A DNA stretch of 64,000 nucleotides from Flavobacteriaceae bacterium Ga0077528 (GTDB lineage Bacteria > Bacteroidota > Bacteroidia > Flavobacteriales > Flavobacteriaceae). Numbering within the stretch: position 1 is the first letter of the stretch; every line of letters starts with the position of its first letter. The notes beneath the pieces are model-generated. The model made no database searches. It saw only the letters and a program-made list of their open reading frames with translations, and was not told the origin of the DNA. Below, piece by piece: positions 1-7,254 of this stretch. A program made the position numbers and the translations under genes. The stretch is from the NCBI GenBank assembly GCA_001464475.1, contig LNDX01000017.1, positions 16,449 to 80,448 on the forward strand, written 5' to 3'.

Positions 1-737
1 ATGTTCAAGACTTCATCGGCTTCCGTAAATTCCATAATTCCAAATTCCACAAAGTGATTTCCACCACCAGACGAACCCAATTGCGACCAAGCTTTGTCTT
101 TCAAGTTTTTAATGAAAGTATGTTCAGCAAACAATGGGCTTTCCAAAACCGAATGATCGGATTTGTACTGACCTTGAAATCCGTGACCTGCGCCAAACTT
201 AGTATGCGCAATCAATTCACGTTTGAATTTATCTTCATTCGCATAATAAAATGCTTCAGGAATATCATAAACCGACAACGCCATTCTACAACCAATATCG
301 ACACCAACACCATAAGGAATAATAGCATTTTTAGTAGCTAAAACACCACCAATTGGCAAACCATAACCTTGATGAGCATCAGGCATTAACGCTCCAGCAA
401 CCGTTACAGGCAATTGCATGGCAACTTCCATTTGCTTTCTAGCACCGTCTTCAATATGCTCTAAACCATAAGCCGCAAAAGCATTCGGATTTGGATTCAA
501 TTGAATGAAATCTTCTGGTTTTTCATTGGCTTTTTCAATCAATGCAACCGCTAATTTGCTAAAAATAGCATCGTCAATATAGTTTTCTGGAGTTTCAAGA
601 ACCAATTTAAAATGAGCCAACATCTGCTCACGAGTAAATCCGTGGCGCTTGCTGTTAATTTTCAAAGCAATTCCGATAATTTGTCCTTGCGGTAATCCTA
701 ATTCCTGTAAGTCGTTTCCGTTGATTGGTGTTTTCAT
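1..737 (-). CDS. rtcB: RtcB-family RNA ligase (3' end outside window)
   Basis: RtcB joins RNA 2',3'-cyclic phosphate or 3'-phosphate ends to 5'-hydroxyl ends using GTP and Mn2+, in tRNA or RNA repair. About 245 N-terminal residues are present; the gene runs off the left edge. The family hallmarks are readable on the minus strand: PDAHQGYGLPIGG near residue 119, GVDIGCRM near 149 (metal-binding Cys) and GSSGGGNHF near 226. The start is the ATG at 737, giving MKTPINGNDL. It diverges from a WYL regulator at 994, which is probably its regulator (inference). The 5' leader contains the REP-like repeat at 772-837. Seen: motifs and orientation. Known: RtcB chemistry. Confidence 0.93.
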   Translation of the reverse strand, partial: MKTPINGNDLQELGLPQGQIIGIALKINSKRHGFTREQMLAHFKLVLETPENYIDDAIFSKLAVALIEKANEKPEDFIQLNPNPNAFAAYGLEHIEDGARKQMEVAMQLPVTVAGALMPDAHQGYGLPIGGVLATKNAIIPYGVGVDIGCRMALSVYDIPEAFYYANEDKFKRELIAHTKFGAGHGFQGQYKSDHSVLESPLFAEHTFIKNLKDKAWSQLGSSGGGNHFVEFGIMEFTEADEVLN

Positions 738-771
738 TTTAGTAATTCTTTAATTATATTATTTAATTTAT

Positions 772-837
772 CCGTCACTTCGAGTGATTTTCTGTTTTAA
801 AAACGACAGTTTTTGAAATAGAAAATTGTATCGAGAA
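772..837 (+). repeat. REP-like interspersed palindromic repeat, copy 1
   Basis: The element begins CCGTCACTTCGAGTGATTTT and ends AATTGTATCGAGAA. Between these ends lie two 18-nt arms (about 788-805 and 810-827) that pair nearly perfectly around a GACA loop, so the RNA or single-stranded DNA can form a long hairpin. Two more copies with the same ends but different middles occur at 10182-10237 (inverted) and 10319-10370. Here it lies in the presumed 5' leader of rtcB. Confidence 0.7.
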
Positions 838-882
838 GCTTTATAACATGTAACTTCAATTTTACAGTACAAATATTTCAAA

Positions 883-908
883 ACTACTGCGCAATTATTT
901 TGCGTAGT
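883..908. promoter_or_regulatory. Imperfect palindrome between rtcB and the WYL gene (candidate operator)
   Basis: ACTACTGCGCAA and TTTTGCGTAGT form an inverted repeat with arms ACTAC-GCAA / TTGC-GTAGT; three extra bases interrupt the left arm. It overlaps the -33 element of the WYL promoter and touches a minus-strand -7-like element (TAGTTTTG, 879-886) that could serve rtcB. That position would suit a regulator controlling both divergent genes. Binding by the WYL protein is inferred. Confidence 0.4.
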
Positions 909-929
909 AAAAAATAAACTTTAAATTTG
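899..929 (+). promoter_or_regulatory. Bacteroidetes-type promoter of the WYL gene
   Basis: TTTG at 899-902, a 19-bp spacer and TAAATTTG at 922-929 match the Bacteroidetes sigma-ABfr consensus TTTG-N19-21-TAnnTTTG. Transcription would start near 935, so the heptamer repeat at 940-981 would lie almost entirely in the 5' untranslated leader. Confidence 0.6.
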
Positions 930-939
930 ATTGATTTTC

Positions 940-981
940 AACACTGAACACTGAACACTGAACACTGAACACTGAACACTG
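940..981 (+). repeat. Tandem heptamer repeat (AACACTG)6 in the WYL leader
   Basis: Six perfect copies of AACACTG lie between the predicted transcription start and the ATG at 994, where a ribosome would load. The same unit in the opposite orientation (GTGTTCA) is repeated eight times at 34412-34467, and degenerate copies form a hairpin at 48689-48723. Perfect short tandem units can gain or lose copies by slippage, which here would change leader length. Confidence 0.85.
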
Positions 982-993
982 AACCCTAAAAAC

Positions 994-2013
994 ATGGCTC
1001 AAAACAAAAATGCTTTAATCCGATACAAAACCATTGACAAGTGTCTGCAAAACAAATACCGTCAATGGACATTGGATGATTTAATAGAAGCCGTGAGCGA
1101 TGCCTTATTTGAATATGAAGGAAAAGAAAATTCGGTGAGTAAAAGAACCGTTCAGTTAGACATTCAAATGATGCGTAGTGAAAAATTGGGCTACAATGCA
1201 CCCATTGAAGTCTATGACAAAAAATATTACCGTTATGAAGACGAAGATTTTACCATAACCGATATTCCTCTAACAGAAACTGACATCAATGTGCTAACAG
1301 AAACGGTTTCGATGCTAAAACAGTTTAAAGACTTCTCACTATTCAATGATGTTTCGGATATTTTACAACGATTGGAAGACAAAATCTACGCTGAAAAATC
1401 GCACACCCAACCGGTCATTCATTTAGATAAAAATGACAATTTGAAAGGATTGCATTTCTTGGACCAACTCTATCAAGCGATTATCAAAAAAGTAGTTTTA
1501 AAAATCACTTACAAATCGTTTACTTCACGAGATGAAAATACGTTTTTGTTTCATGCTTTTATTTTGAAAGAATTCAACAATCGTTGGTTTTTAGTAGGCA
1601 GAAAGCGTAGTAAAGCACCTATAAGTAATTTAGCATTAGACCGAATCATTTCAATAGATTATGATTTTCAAACACCATATCTAGAAGAAGAATTTGATGC
1701 TGAAAAATTCTATAAAAATATAGTTGGCGTAACCGTAAACACCGGATTACAACCCAAAAAAATAGAACTTTGGATCGACCGAACCAATGCACCTTATGTA
1801 ATAACAAAACCATTACACAACTCCCAACGATTGATAAAAACCAACGAAGATGGAAGTATCATCATTCATTTATTTTTAGTAGAAAACTACGAATTAGAAC
1901 GGTTATTACTTGGCTTTGGGAATGGCATCGAAATCATCAAACCAGAAGGAATGCGCAAAAGGATGAAAGGCATTCTAGAAAAAAGTTTGGAGAAATATAA
2001 ATTGGGAGAATGA
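994..2013 (+). CDS. WYL-domain transcriptional regulator
   Basis: A 339-residue protein with the usual architecture of WYL regulators: an N-terminal winged-helix region (about residues 5-90, including SKRTVQLDIQMMRS), a central WYL core (about 160-230, IKKVVLKITYKSF followed by LKEFNNRWFLVGRKR) and a C-terminal WCX-like extension (about 245-335). WYL domains in other regulators bind nucleic acids or nucleotides. Divergent placement beside rtcB suggests that it senses RNA damage or an RNA end and controls the ligase (inference). The ATG at 994 follows a promoter at 899-929 and the heptamer repeat at 940-981. Confidence 0.85.
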   Translation: MAQNKNALIRYKTIDKCLQNKYRQWTLDDLIEAVSDALFEYEGKENSVSKRTVQLDIQMMRSEKLGYNAPIEVYDKKYYRYEDEDFTITDIPLTETDINVLTETVSMLKQFKDFSLFNDVSDILQRLEDKIYAEKSHTQPVIHLDKNDNLKGLHFLDQLYQAIIKKVVLKITYKSFTSRDENTFLFHAFILKEFNNRWFLVGRKRSKAPISNLALDRIISIDYDFQTPYLEEEFDAEKFYKNIVGVTVNTGLQPKKIELWIDRTNAPYVITKPLHNSQRLIKTNEDGSIIIHLFLVENYELERLLLGFGNGIEIIKPEGMRKRMKGILEKSLEKYKLGE

Positions 2014-2019
2014 AATAAT

Positions 2020-2730
2020 TTAAACAATAAGCACCACTTTACTCCTGTCATCCTCCAAAGGAACATAACCGCCATCTAGTTCCTTGTAAAAATCAAGTAC
2101 TAAAATAGTAAACAAGACACCATCAGTAAGCTCCATTTTAGGCACTTCAAGTGTAATAGAATTAGGTAGCGTTGTGAGGTTGTAAAAGTGTTTATCACTC
2201 TCACACAAAGAACTCGTTTTGGCATCAAAATTAAAGGCTAAAGACAAAACAGTACAACTAACACTAGTTGCACCATCGGGAAGTACGATTCCATCAGTAA
2301 TAAATTGTAATTGGTTATTTGTAATGGTACAATCTAAAGAAATTGCCATTTCAGGATTAAAATGATATCCTTTTAGTTGATTTTGTGCTTCAATAGTAGC
2401 AAGTGCTTTGGCTAAGGTACGTTCACCTCTAACCGATGCTGTATCAAAAACTAACAATTGACGCATCTTTTTAGTCAAGTTATTTACCACCAAAAGATTG
2501 TTTTTCTTAGGTAAATAATCCTTTAAAGCCAACCGAAGTTCCTTACAAGTAGAAGAAACCCGTCCAAACTCAGAAGCATTATGCCTGCTTAAAGCATACT
2601 TTGGCGAAGTTTTTAAAGCTTTTGTAGTAAAGCCACTTTTAGCTCTCATAATGATTTGGTCTTCCAATTTATAAAGAACATAATCATCAATTCGCTTAGG
2701 GAATTTTCCTTCTACTTTAACTCTAGCCAT
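2020..2730 (-). CDS. Conserved hypothetical protein (236 aa)
   Basis: I do not recognise a characterised family. The N-terminus (MARVKVEGKFPKRIDDYVLY) and the stretch IIMRAKSGFTTKALKTSP are rich in Lys and Arg and look like a conserved N-terminal block; the C-terminal half is predicted beta-rich with short acidic loops. There is no signal peptide or membrane segment, so it is probably cytoplasmic. It converges on the WYL gene with only 6 bp between stops. Its upstream region holds a 15-bp direct repeat around KpnI-like GGTACC cores. Function unknown. Confidence 0.6.
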   Translation of the reverse strand: MARVKVEGKFPKRIDDYVLYKLEDQIIMRAKSGFTTKALKTSPKYALSRHNASEFGRVSSTCKELRLALKDYLPKKNNLLVVNNLTKKMRQLLVFDTASVRGERTLAKALATIEAQNQLKGYHFNPEMAISLDCTITNNQLQFITDGIVLPDGATSVSCTVLSLAFNFDAKTSSLCESDKHFYNLTTLPNSITLEVPKMELTDGVLFTILVLDFYKELDGGYVPLEDDRSKVVLIV

Positions 2731-2791
2731 CGTTTGTACTTCATTTTTTTATATTCTACTTCGTTCGAGTTTTGTTCCTATTTAATTCGTA

Positions 2792-2962
2792 GTTGTGGTA
2801 CCCTAAAATAATACTAATTTTGAATGTATTTGCAAAAATCAAACCTTTTTACGAACAAGTTACGAACCAAATACAAACCAAAGATAACCTACACTTCTAC
2901 ATAGTTGGTTTATAGCAACCCTATAGATACTCCATAGCAACGGTATGGTTGTGGTACCCTAA
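2792..2962. repeat. 15-bp direct repeat pair in the 400-bp gap 2731-3130
   Basis: GTTGTGGTACCCTAA occurs at 2792-2806 and again, identically, at 2948-2962. Between the copies is a short inverted repeat (CAACC near 2916-2920 and GGTTG near 2947-2951). I see no coding capacity in 2731-3130; the rest is AT-rich leader sequence plus the first cassette-type spacer from about 3013. The repeats could be operators of the minus-strand gene or scars of an insertion; neither is proven. Confidence 0.55.
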
Positions 2963-3012
2963 GTTTTAATTTATCTTTGAAAAACTAGTTTAAGAAATTG
3001 TGGTTTTAAAGC

Positions 3013-3130
3013 TTAATTTAAAGTTTGTTTTGTACTTTTGATTGCAGTGCTTCATCGAAAGTTTCAGACTTACAAATCCACAACTTTATGAAGTCGCGAT
3101 ACTTTATAGACAATTTATTAAAATCTCGTT
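3013..3130 (+). repeat. Cassette-type spacer A (partial attC-like site)
   Basis: The segment starting TTAATTTAAAGTTTGTTTTG and continuing to GATTGCAGTGC matches the conserved middle of the spacers at 3498-3661 and 5068-5230 (TTAATTC.GTAG.TTTGTTT.GGT..GTG.TTGCAGC). It ends at CGTTATG, where the next gene starts. The left arm is not clear, so this is probably a decayed copy. It marks the left end of the cassette-like array. Confidence 0.4.
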
Positions 3131-3490
3131 ATGAAAAGACTATTTTTCTTATTTTTCATGCTTTTGAGCTTAAGCTTTTGAAATGCTCAAATACCTAAAA
3201 ATGGTTTTTACACTTACAAGATTGTTTATGTAGAATCTAACGGAAAACTGAGTGGAATATGTAAAGTTCTAATAAAAAACAATAAAATAACTGTTAGTCG
3301 ACCTGCTGCCGCAAATGCATCAGACATAAAGTATGAGCGTGTTGTTGAAGGAATAATATTAAAGCACCAAAAAAGCGGAAAATGGATTATAGGCAAAAAT
3401 GAAAAAGACAAATTTGCAAAAGAAATTGGTGGTTGCAGTGACGGTCCAATAGAAATTGATTTTAAAAATAAAATAATTTATTTGTGTTAA
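3131..3490 (+). pseudogene. Secreted-protein gene broken by an in-frame TGA in the signal peptide
   Basis: Translation from the ATG at 3131 gives MKRLFFLFFMLLSLSF, then TGA (3179-3181), then NAQIPKNGFYTYKIVYV and on without interruption to TAA at 3488-3490. MKRLFFLFFMLLSLSF-x-NAQ is a typical Bacteroidetes signal peptide, and one base change (TGA from TCA or TGT, for example) would restore a 119-residue secreted protein. The mature part has no in-frame ATG, so it is unlikely to be made separately. It contains two Cys (GICKV and GGCSDG) and ends IDFKNKIIYLC. No known domain was recognised. A sequencing error is the other explanation. Confidence 0.75.
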
Positions 3491-3497
3491 AGCAAAA

Positions 3498-3661
3498 CTG
3501 CTAAGAACCACTGTTTTCAACTATTACTAGGCTTGCGCTTGCGTTTCTAACTTCGCAGAAAATACTAATAGGTTTTCAATTCTATCTTTCAAATTAATTC
3601 AGTAGATTTGTTTGGTAAGTGATTGCAGCAGCAACTGGTGTAAGCCGCGACACGTTAGCAG
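3498..3661 (+). repeat. Cassette-type spacer B (attC-like site)
   Basis: The ends are inverted: CTGCTAAG at 3498-3505 against CGTTAGCAG at 3653-3661. The right end contains GTTAGCA, which fits the integron core-site consensus GTTRRRY. The middle (about 3575-3650) is strongly similar to the spacer at 5068-5230 over about 70 bp. It lies between the broken gene and the next rightward gene, as attC sites do between cassettes. The attC assignment is inference from length, ends and context. Confidence 0.5.
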
Positions 3662-3683
3662 TAATTTTAAAAAACCGCATAAA

Positions 3684-4256
3684 TTGAGGCAGACATTTTA
3701 TCCTAGAATATTATTTCCGACAATATATTTCATTTTTACATTGTCTAGTTTTATAATGTTAGCATTTGTATTTATTAAAATATTTGTAAGTCCAAAATCA
3801 AACTTAAAAACCGAGATTTACTTTCCTGGAATTTTCTTTATTTTATTTATTGGTTATTTTACATTTCATCTACTCTACTTTTTCTGTTTTTATTTTAAAT
3901 ATGTTCTTCTCAACAAAAAATCTATTTCAATATTTGAATTAAAAAATCTGAAAATTGAAGAAATTAAATTTGATGAGATTATTGGATTTTCAAAATCTGA
4001 AGTTTACTTTGGAAGATATAATTGGAAATCAAAATCAATAGTTATTTATTCTAAAACTGGAAAAGCAACTGAATTATTAAATAGTTTTATTTCAAACTTA
4101 GATCTGTTAGAAACAGAATTGAAAAACGAAAAAATAAAGTATTTGGGTTTTGAAAATTATAATACCGGATATTTTTTTAGAAAATATAAATTCATTGAAA
4201 AATATATTAACCGCTATTGCTGGATTTTCGTGGTTTCACGTCTGTTTTTCACGTAA
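3684..4256 (+). CDS. Small membrane protein, unknown function
   Basis: About 190 residues with two hydrophobic segments near the N-terminus (ILFPTIYFIFTLSSFIMLAFVFI and GIFFILFIGYFTFHLLYFFCFYF), followed by a soluble part resembling the PH-like domain of small bacterial membrane proteins (KKSISIFELKNLKIEEIKFDEIIGF). I chose the TTG at 3684 because the longer alternative (TTG at 3612) would be translated through the attC-like spacer that ends at 3661. The last 15 residues are encoded by the next spacer, suggesting that the original stop was lost or that the spacer supplies the C-terminus. Function unknown. Confidence 0.6.
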   Translation: MRQTFYPRILFPTIYFIFTLSSFIMLAFVFIKIFVSPKSNLKTEIYFPGIFFILFIGYFTFHLLYFFCFYFKYVLLNKKSISIFELKNLKIEEIKFDEIIGFSKSEVYFGRYNWKSKSIVIYSKTGKATELLNSFISNLDLLETELKNEKIKYLGFENYNTGYFFRKYKFIEKYINRYCWIFVVSRLFFT

Positions 4257-4330
4257 AAATATTATCTTAGCAGACAGTACGCAGTTCGCTGGCTTCGCAA
4301 CAGTCGGTTAGCGGCGAAACGTTATATACA
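4204..4330 (+). repeat. Cassette-type spacer D (attC-like site)
   Basis: The left end ATATTAACCGCTA (4204-4216) is complementary in outline to the right end TAGCGGCGAAACGTTATAT (4309-4327). Inside is a perfect small hairpin CGTG-GTTT-CACG. The left end overlaps the 3' end of the preceding gene and the right end lies 30 bp before the next start codon, which is the arrangement of integron cassettes. The terminal GTTATAT departs from GTTRRRY, so the site is at best degenerate. Confidence 0.4.
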
Positions 4331-4358
4331 AGCATTGCTCAACGAAAACTAAAATGGA

Positions 4359-5072
4359 ATGATACAACTAATTGGATTAATTGCTATTTCATGGTTACTA
4401 TTAAAGTTTTTTGCAAAAGAGAACTTATCAGTCCTTGGATTAATGCCAACTAAAAAAAGGATTATCTTTTTTTTAATCCTTTTTATTTGTTCAGCTTTTT
4501 TTTCTACAACAACATTTCTTCTAAAAATGTACTTCACTAAAGAAGAATATATAATTTCAGAGCTTTTAACATTTGAAAACTTTTTAATTGAGATTTGGTA
4601 TCAAATTAGAACTGTTTTAACTGAAGAATTAATTTGTAGAGGTGCTTTGCTTTTTATACTCATAAAAAAAATTGGAACCCAGAAAGGAATAATTATATCA
4701 TCAATCTTTTTTGCTATTTTACATTGGCTAAACAATGGTGTTTGGGGAGATTTAATTCAAATGATAATAGTTTTTGCGTTTACCTTTTCTATGGGACTTT
4801 TATTAGCATATTCATATTCTAAAACCTATTCATTACTTATTCCTTTTGCTATTCATTTGGGTTGGAATTTGACACAGAACTATATTTTTCCAGATTCTGC
4901 CAATGGTAATCACATCTTTGTATTAGCAAAAAATCCGCCAACTGTTACAATCTCATATTTAGCTTTCTTTACTATGATTTTATTTCCAAAAATTGCTGTA
5001 ATCTTATTTAATTATTTGATTGTAAAAAAATATCCTAAGGTAGAATTGACCGAAAAAAATGCCAACATATAA
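4359..5072 (+). CDS. CPBP-family intramembrane metalloprotease (CAAX protease/Abi-like)
   Basis: This 237-residue multi-pass membrane protein carries the three signatures of the CPBP (Rce1-like, Abi) family: EELICR (Glu89, Glu90, Arg94), FFAILHW (His122) and HLGWN (His166, Asn170). These form the active site in characterised relatives. Such proteins cleave prenylated or other membrane substrates, and bacterial members often protect against bacteriocins; the substrate here is unknown. The ATG at 4359 follows an out-of-frame ATG at 4353. The stop codon TAA is itself part of the next repeat (TAACAGCGG), as in integron cassettes. Four or more predicted helices surround the motifs. Confidence 0.85.
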   Translation: MIQLIGLIAISWLLLKFFAKENLSVLGLMPTKKRIIFFLILFICSAFFSTTTFLLKMYFTKEEYIISELLTFENFLIEIWYQIRTVLTEELICRGALLFILIKKIGTQKGIIISSIFFAILHWLNNGVWGDLIQMIIVFAFTFSMGLLLAYSYSKTYSLLIPFAIHLGWNLTQNYIFPDSANGNHIFVLAKNPPTVTISYLAFFTMILFPKIAVILFNYLIVKKYPKVELTEKNANI

Positions 5073-5230
5073 CAGCGGTTTACATTAATTGCAAGGCTCG
5101 CGTTTACAATTTTGCTTCTTAGAAAATAAATCTAGTGGCTACAATTCTATCTTCAATTTAATTCCGTAGCTTTGTTTTGGTCTGTGCTTGCAGCTACTTA
5201 TGTAAGCTTTATAAGTTAATGGCTAGCATA
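5068..5230 (+). repeat. Cassette-type spacer C (attC-like site)
   Basis: It starts TATAACAGCGGTTTACAT and ends ATGGCTAGCATA. TTACAT..TGCAAG on the left pairs with CTTGCA..ATGTAA on the right (about 5194-5206), giving an imperfect stem. The middle shares CAATTCTATCTT, TTAATTC.GTAG and TTGCAGC with spacer B. The upstream gene's stop codon lies inside its left end. Confidence 0.5.
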
Positions 5231-5258
5231 CCGGAAATTGATAACTAAACAAAATAAA

Positions 5259-5501
5259 ATGAAAGCTAAAATCCTTATACTACTGATAATTGTTCTTGTG
5301 CTTTTGACTACATTATTTAGTTGGTTATTTTATATTCGCATCAGTATGGATTACAATTCAGAAGGAACCTATTTTGATAAAAATACTTTAGTTGTTTATA
5401 ACGAACAAGCTGTATTAGTTTACGGAATAATTACATTCCTATTGCTCACATTGACAGTAGTAACAACTTGGAAATTGAAATCAACATTTAAGAACTTATA
5501 A
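5259..5501 (+). CDS. Small two-helix membrane protein, unknown function
   Basis: An 80-residue protein from the ATG at 5259 (MKAKILILLIIVLVLL). It has two membrane helices (residues about 4-26 and 53-75) joined by a polar loop with YNSEGTYFDKNTLVVYNEQ. A TTG at 5238 would add seven polar residues and lie close to the spacer end; the ATG is preferred. It is followed 54 bp later by a lipoprotein gene with no spacer repeat between them, so the two probably form one two-gene cassette. No family recognised. Confidence 0.6.
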   Translation: MKAKILILLIIVLVLLTTLFSWLFYIRISMDYNSEGTYFDKNTLVVYNEQAVLVYGIITFLLLTLTVVTTWKLKSTFKNL

Positions 5502-5555
5502 GAACTTCCTATGGCAAGAATTGGTTACATTTTAAATAAACAAAACAAAAAAAGC

Positions 5556-6104
5556 ATGAAAATCATACTATTGATGCTGATTGCAATAACTATTACTTCT
5601 TGTAAAAACGAACACGAAAATCAATCCAAAAACTCTGAAAGCGAAACATTACAGAATTTAGAAAAAACACAAACCGAAAAAAATAATACTGATACTATTG
5701 AAATATCTAAAAAGCATAAAATCAACAAAATTATATGTGATTTAGATGGAGATAAATTGGATGAAACTGTAGAAATTGTAAAAAGCACTAAAAGTGGAAA
5801 AAGTGGATTACGAATACTATTCGGAAACGGAAAAAGAACAGATTATTTCGGAATGGGAAATGATATTTTAAATCAAGGTTTTGATGAAATTGATTGGGCA
5901 GGAATATTTGAAAAAGCACCAAAAAATAAAATATATTGGAATAATGTAAATGACGAAGGAGAAATAGTATCGGAAGAAGAAATAAAAGAATCTGATAAAA
6001 TTAAACTTTTAAATGACGGAATATACATACACGCAGAAGAAAGTTGTGGTGGAGGAATAATTTATCTTAAAAATGGAAAATACGAATGGATTCAACAAGA
6101 ATAA
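5556..6104 (+). CDS. Lipoprotein of unknown function
   Basis: A 182-residue protein starting at the ATG at 5556. The signal peptide MKIILLMLIAITITSC ends in a lipobox, so the mature protein should start at Cys and be anchored in the envelope. A Lys/Glu/Asn-rich linker follows (about residues 17-55), then a domain with DLDGDKLDE, the calcium-loop-like pattern common in VCBS or EF-hand-like repeats. The C-terminus is a small beta domain with SCGGGIIYLKNGKYEWIQQE. An upstream ATG at 5511 would put 15 residues before the signal peptide and is less likely. It sits in the cassette-like array. Confidence 0.7.
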   Translation: MKIILLMLIAITITSCKNEHENQSKNSESETLQNLEKTQTEKNNTDTIEISKKHKINKIICDLDGDKLDETVEIVKSTKSGKSGLRILFGNGKRTDYFGMGNDILNQGFDEIDWAGIFEKAPKNKIYWNNVNDEGEIVSEEEIKESDKIKLLNDGIYIHAEESCGGGIIYLKNGKYEWIQQE

Positions 6105-6116
6105 AATATCAATCAC

Positions 6117-6264
6117 TAACAGCTGTTTTCCCAGCTCTGCGAAGTCTCCTGACTTCGAAGCCATAATAAATTACGATAACTGTATTTAAAACAAAGCCCA
6201 CACAAAAAATAAAACTATTTAAACTCAAACAAAAACAATTAGTTAATTTAATACATTAGCTGAC
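6117..6264 (+). repeat. Cassette-type spacer E (attC-like, poorly conserved)
   Basis: The left end TAACAGCTGTTTT (6117-6129) closely resembles the start of spacer C. It is followed by a perfect hairpin, CGAAGTC-TCCT-GACTTCG, at 6140-6157. The possible right end is CATTAGCTGAC at 6254-6264, one base away from a GTTAGC core. The 120 bp between them do not resemble the other spacers, so this may be a decayed or recombined site. It marks the last boundary seen in the array. Confidence 0.35.
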
Positions 6265-6283
6265 TTAATCAAAAACAAAATTT

Positions 6284-7084
6284 ATGGGATTCTTTAATTG
6301 GTTTTCAAATAAAAAAGAGGAAAAAACTTCAAAGGCAATGCCAACGCAATTGGATTTAGAGCAAAAATATCAAGAAGTAATTGCTGCATTAGAAAAACAC
6401 AAAAGAACCGCTTATTTACCTGTTTTAAAAGACAATACTAAAACATTTTCAACTAACTCAAAATATGGTGGCTATCCTTATTTAAGAAACGAAAACGATT
6501 GGCCTATTTGTGAGAATTGTAAAAAACATATGCCTTTATTTTTACAATTAAACTTAAACGAACTTCCAATAAAAAAAGAAGACGGATTGATTCAGCTTTT
6601 TTATTGTACCAATTATGACGAGGATTGCGAAAGCGAACTAGAAGCCTTTTTTCCTTTTTCTAAAGGATCAGCATGTAGAAAAATTAAAATAGAAAACCCA
6701 TCGGCAACAATACAACCCAACTCAATAGACATTTTTGACGAAAAACTTATCGTTGATTGGAATGCTAAAAATGATTATCCGCATCCTGAAGAATATAGTT
6801 TGCGTAATGTTGATGCTACTATCGATATTGATGATGTATATGAATTGATGGAAGAAAGAGATTGCGGACTAACCATTTCTCAAGACAAATTATTTGGTTG
6901 GCCTTATTGGATTCAATCGGAAGAATATCCTTACGACCGAAAAACCGAAACTCAGATGAAACTCTTATACCAAATGGGCGAAAGTGAAATCATTCCTTAT
7001 ATGTTCGGTGATGCTGGAATAGGTCACCTAACCCAAAGTCCAGATAATGATGAAGAACTTGCCTTTGGATGGGCTTGTTCTTAA
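6284..7084 (+). CDS. DUF1963 (YwqG-family) protein
   Basis: A 266-residue soluble protein. After a charged N-terminus comes the DUF1963/YwqG pattern: FSTNSKYGGYPYL, LFLQLNLNELP, GLIQLFYC, KLFGWPYWIQ and the ending FGDAGIGHL...FGWACS. Family members are widespread and often act as accessory or immunity-type proteins, but no enzymatic role is established. Two CxxC-type pairs (CENC and CTNYDEDC) could bind a metal. The start ATG at 6284 lies 20 bp after the last array spacer. A hairpin terminator follows at 7136. Confidence 0.8.
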   Translation: MGFFNWFSNKKEEKTSKAMPTQLDLEQKYQEVIAALEKHKRTAYLPVLKDNTKTFSTNSKYGGYPYLRNENDWPICENCKKHMPLFLQLNLNELPIKKEDGLIQLFYCTNYDEDCESELEAFFPFSKGSACRKIKIENPSATIQPNSIDIFDEKLIVDWNAKNDYPHPEEYSLRNVDATIDIDDVYELMEERDCGLTISQDKLFGWPYWIQSEEYPYDRKTETQMKLLYQMGESEIIPYMFGDAGIGHLTQSPDNDEELAFGWACS

Positions 7085-7135
7085 ACTAATTAAAATTCTA
7101 GAGAAAATTAAAATCATTACTTAAAGAAGATAGAG

Positions 7136-7160
7136 CTACATCATTCATGGTGTAGTTTTA
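7136..7160 (+). terminator. Intrinsic terminator after the DUF1963 gene
   Basis: CTACATC (7136-7142) and GGTGTAG (7149-7155) form a 7-bp stem with one G-U pair and a 6-nt loop, followed by TTTTA. It separates the accessory block from the DUF3667 gene. Confidence 0.55.
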
Positions 7161-7254
7161 TATTTATACTTAATCCAATAATTTTAATATATTTGTTAGG
7201 ATTGTAATTAAAATAACAATCAATACCTATTGAATCTCAATACAGTAGAAACAA

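Noticed and set aside
54..341. 95-residue open frame at the left edge, plus strand
   Set aside because: It lies entirely opposite rtcB, whose minus-strand frame shows family motifs throughout.
940..981. Heptamer array as a CRISPR
   Set aside because: Units are 7 bp with no spacers, and no cas gene is present in the window.
3179..3181. In-frame TGA read as selenocysteine
   Set aside because: It lies inside a signal peptide, where selenocysteine is not expected, and no SECIS-like structure or selenium gene is visible. A nonsense mutation or read error is simpler.
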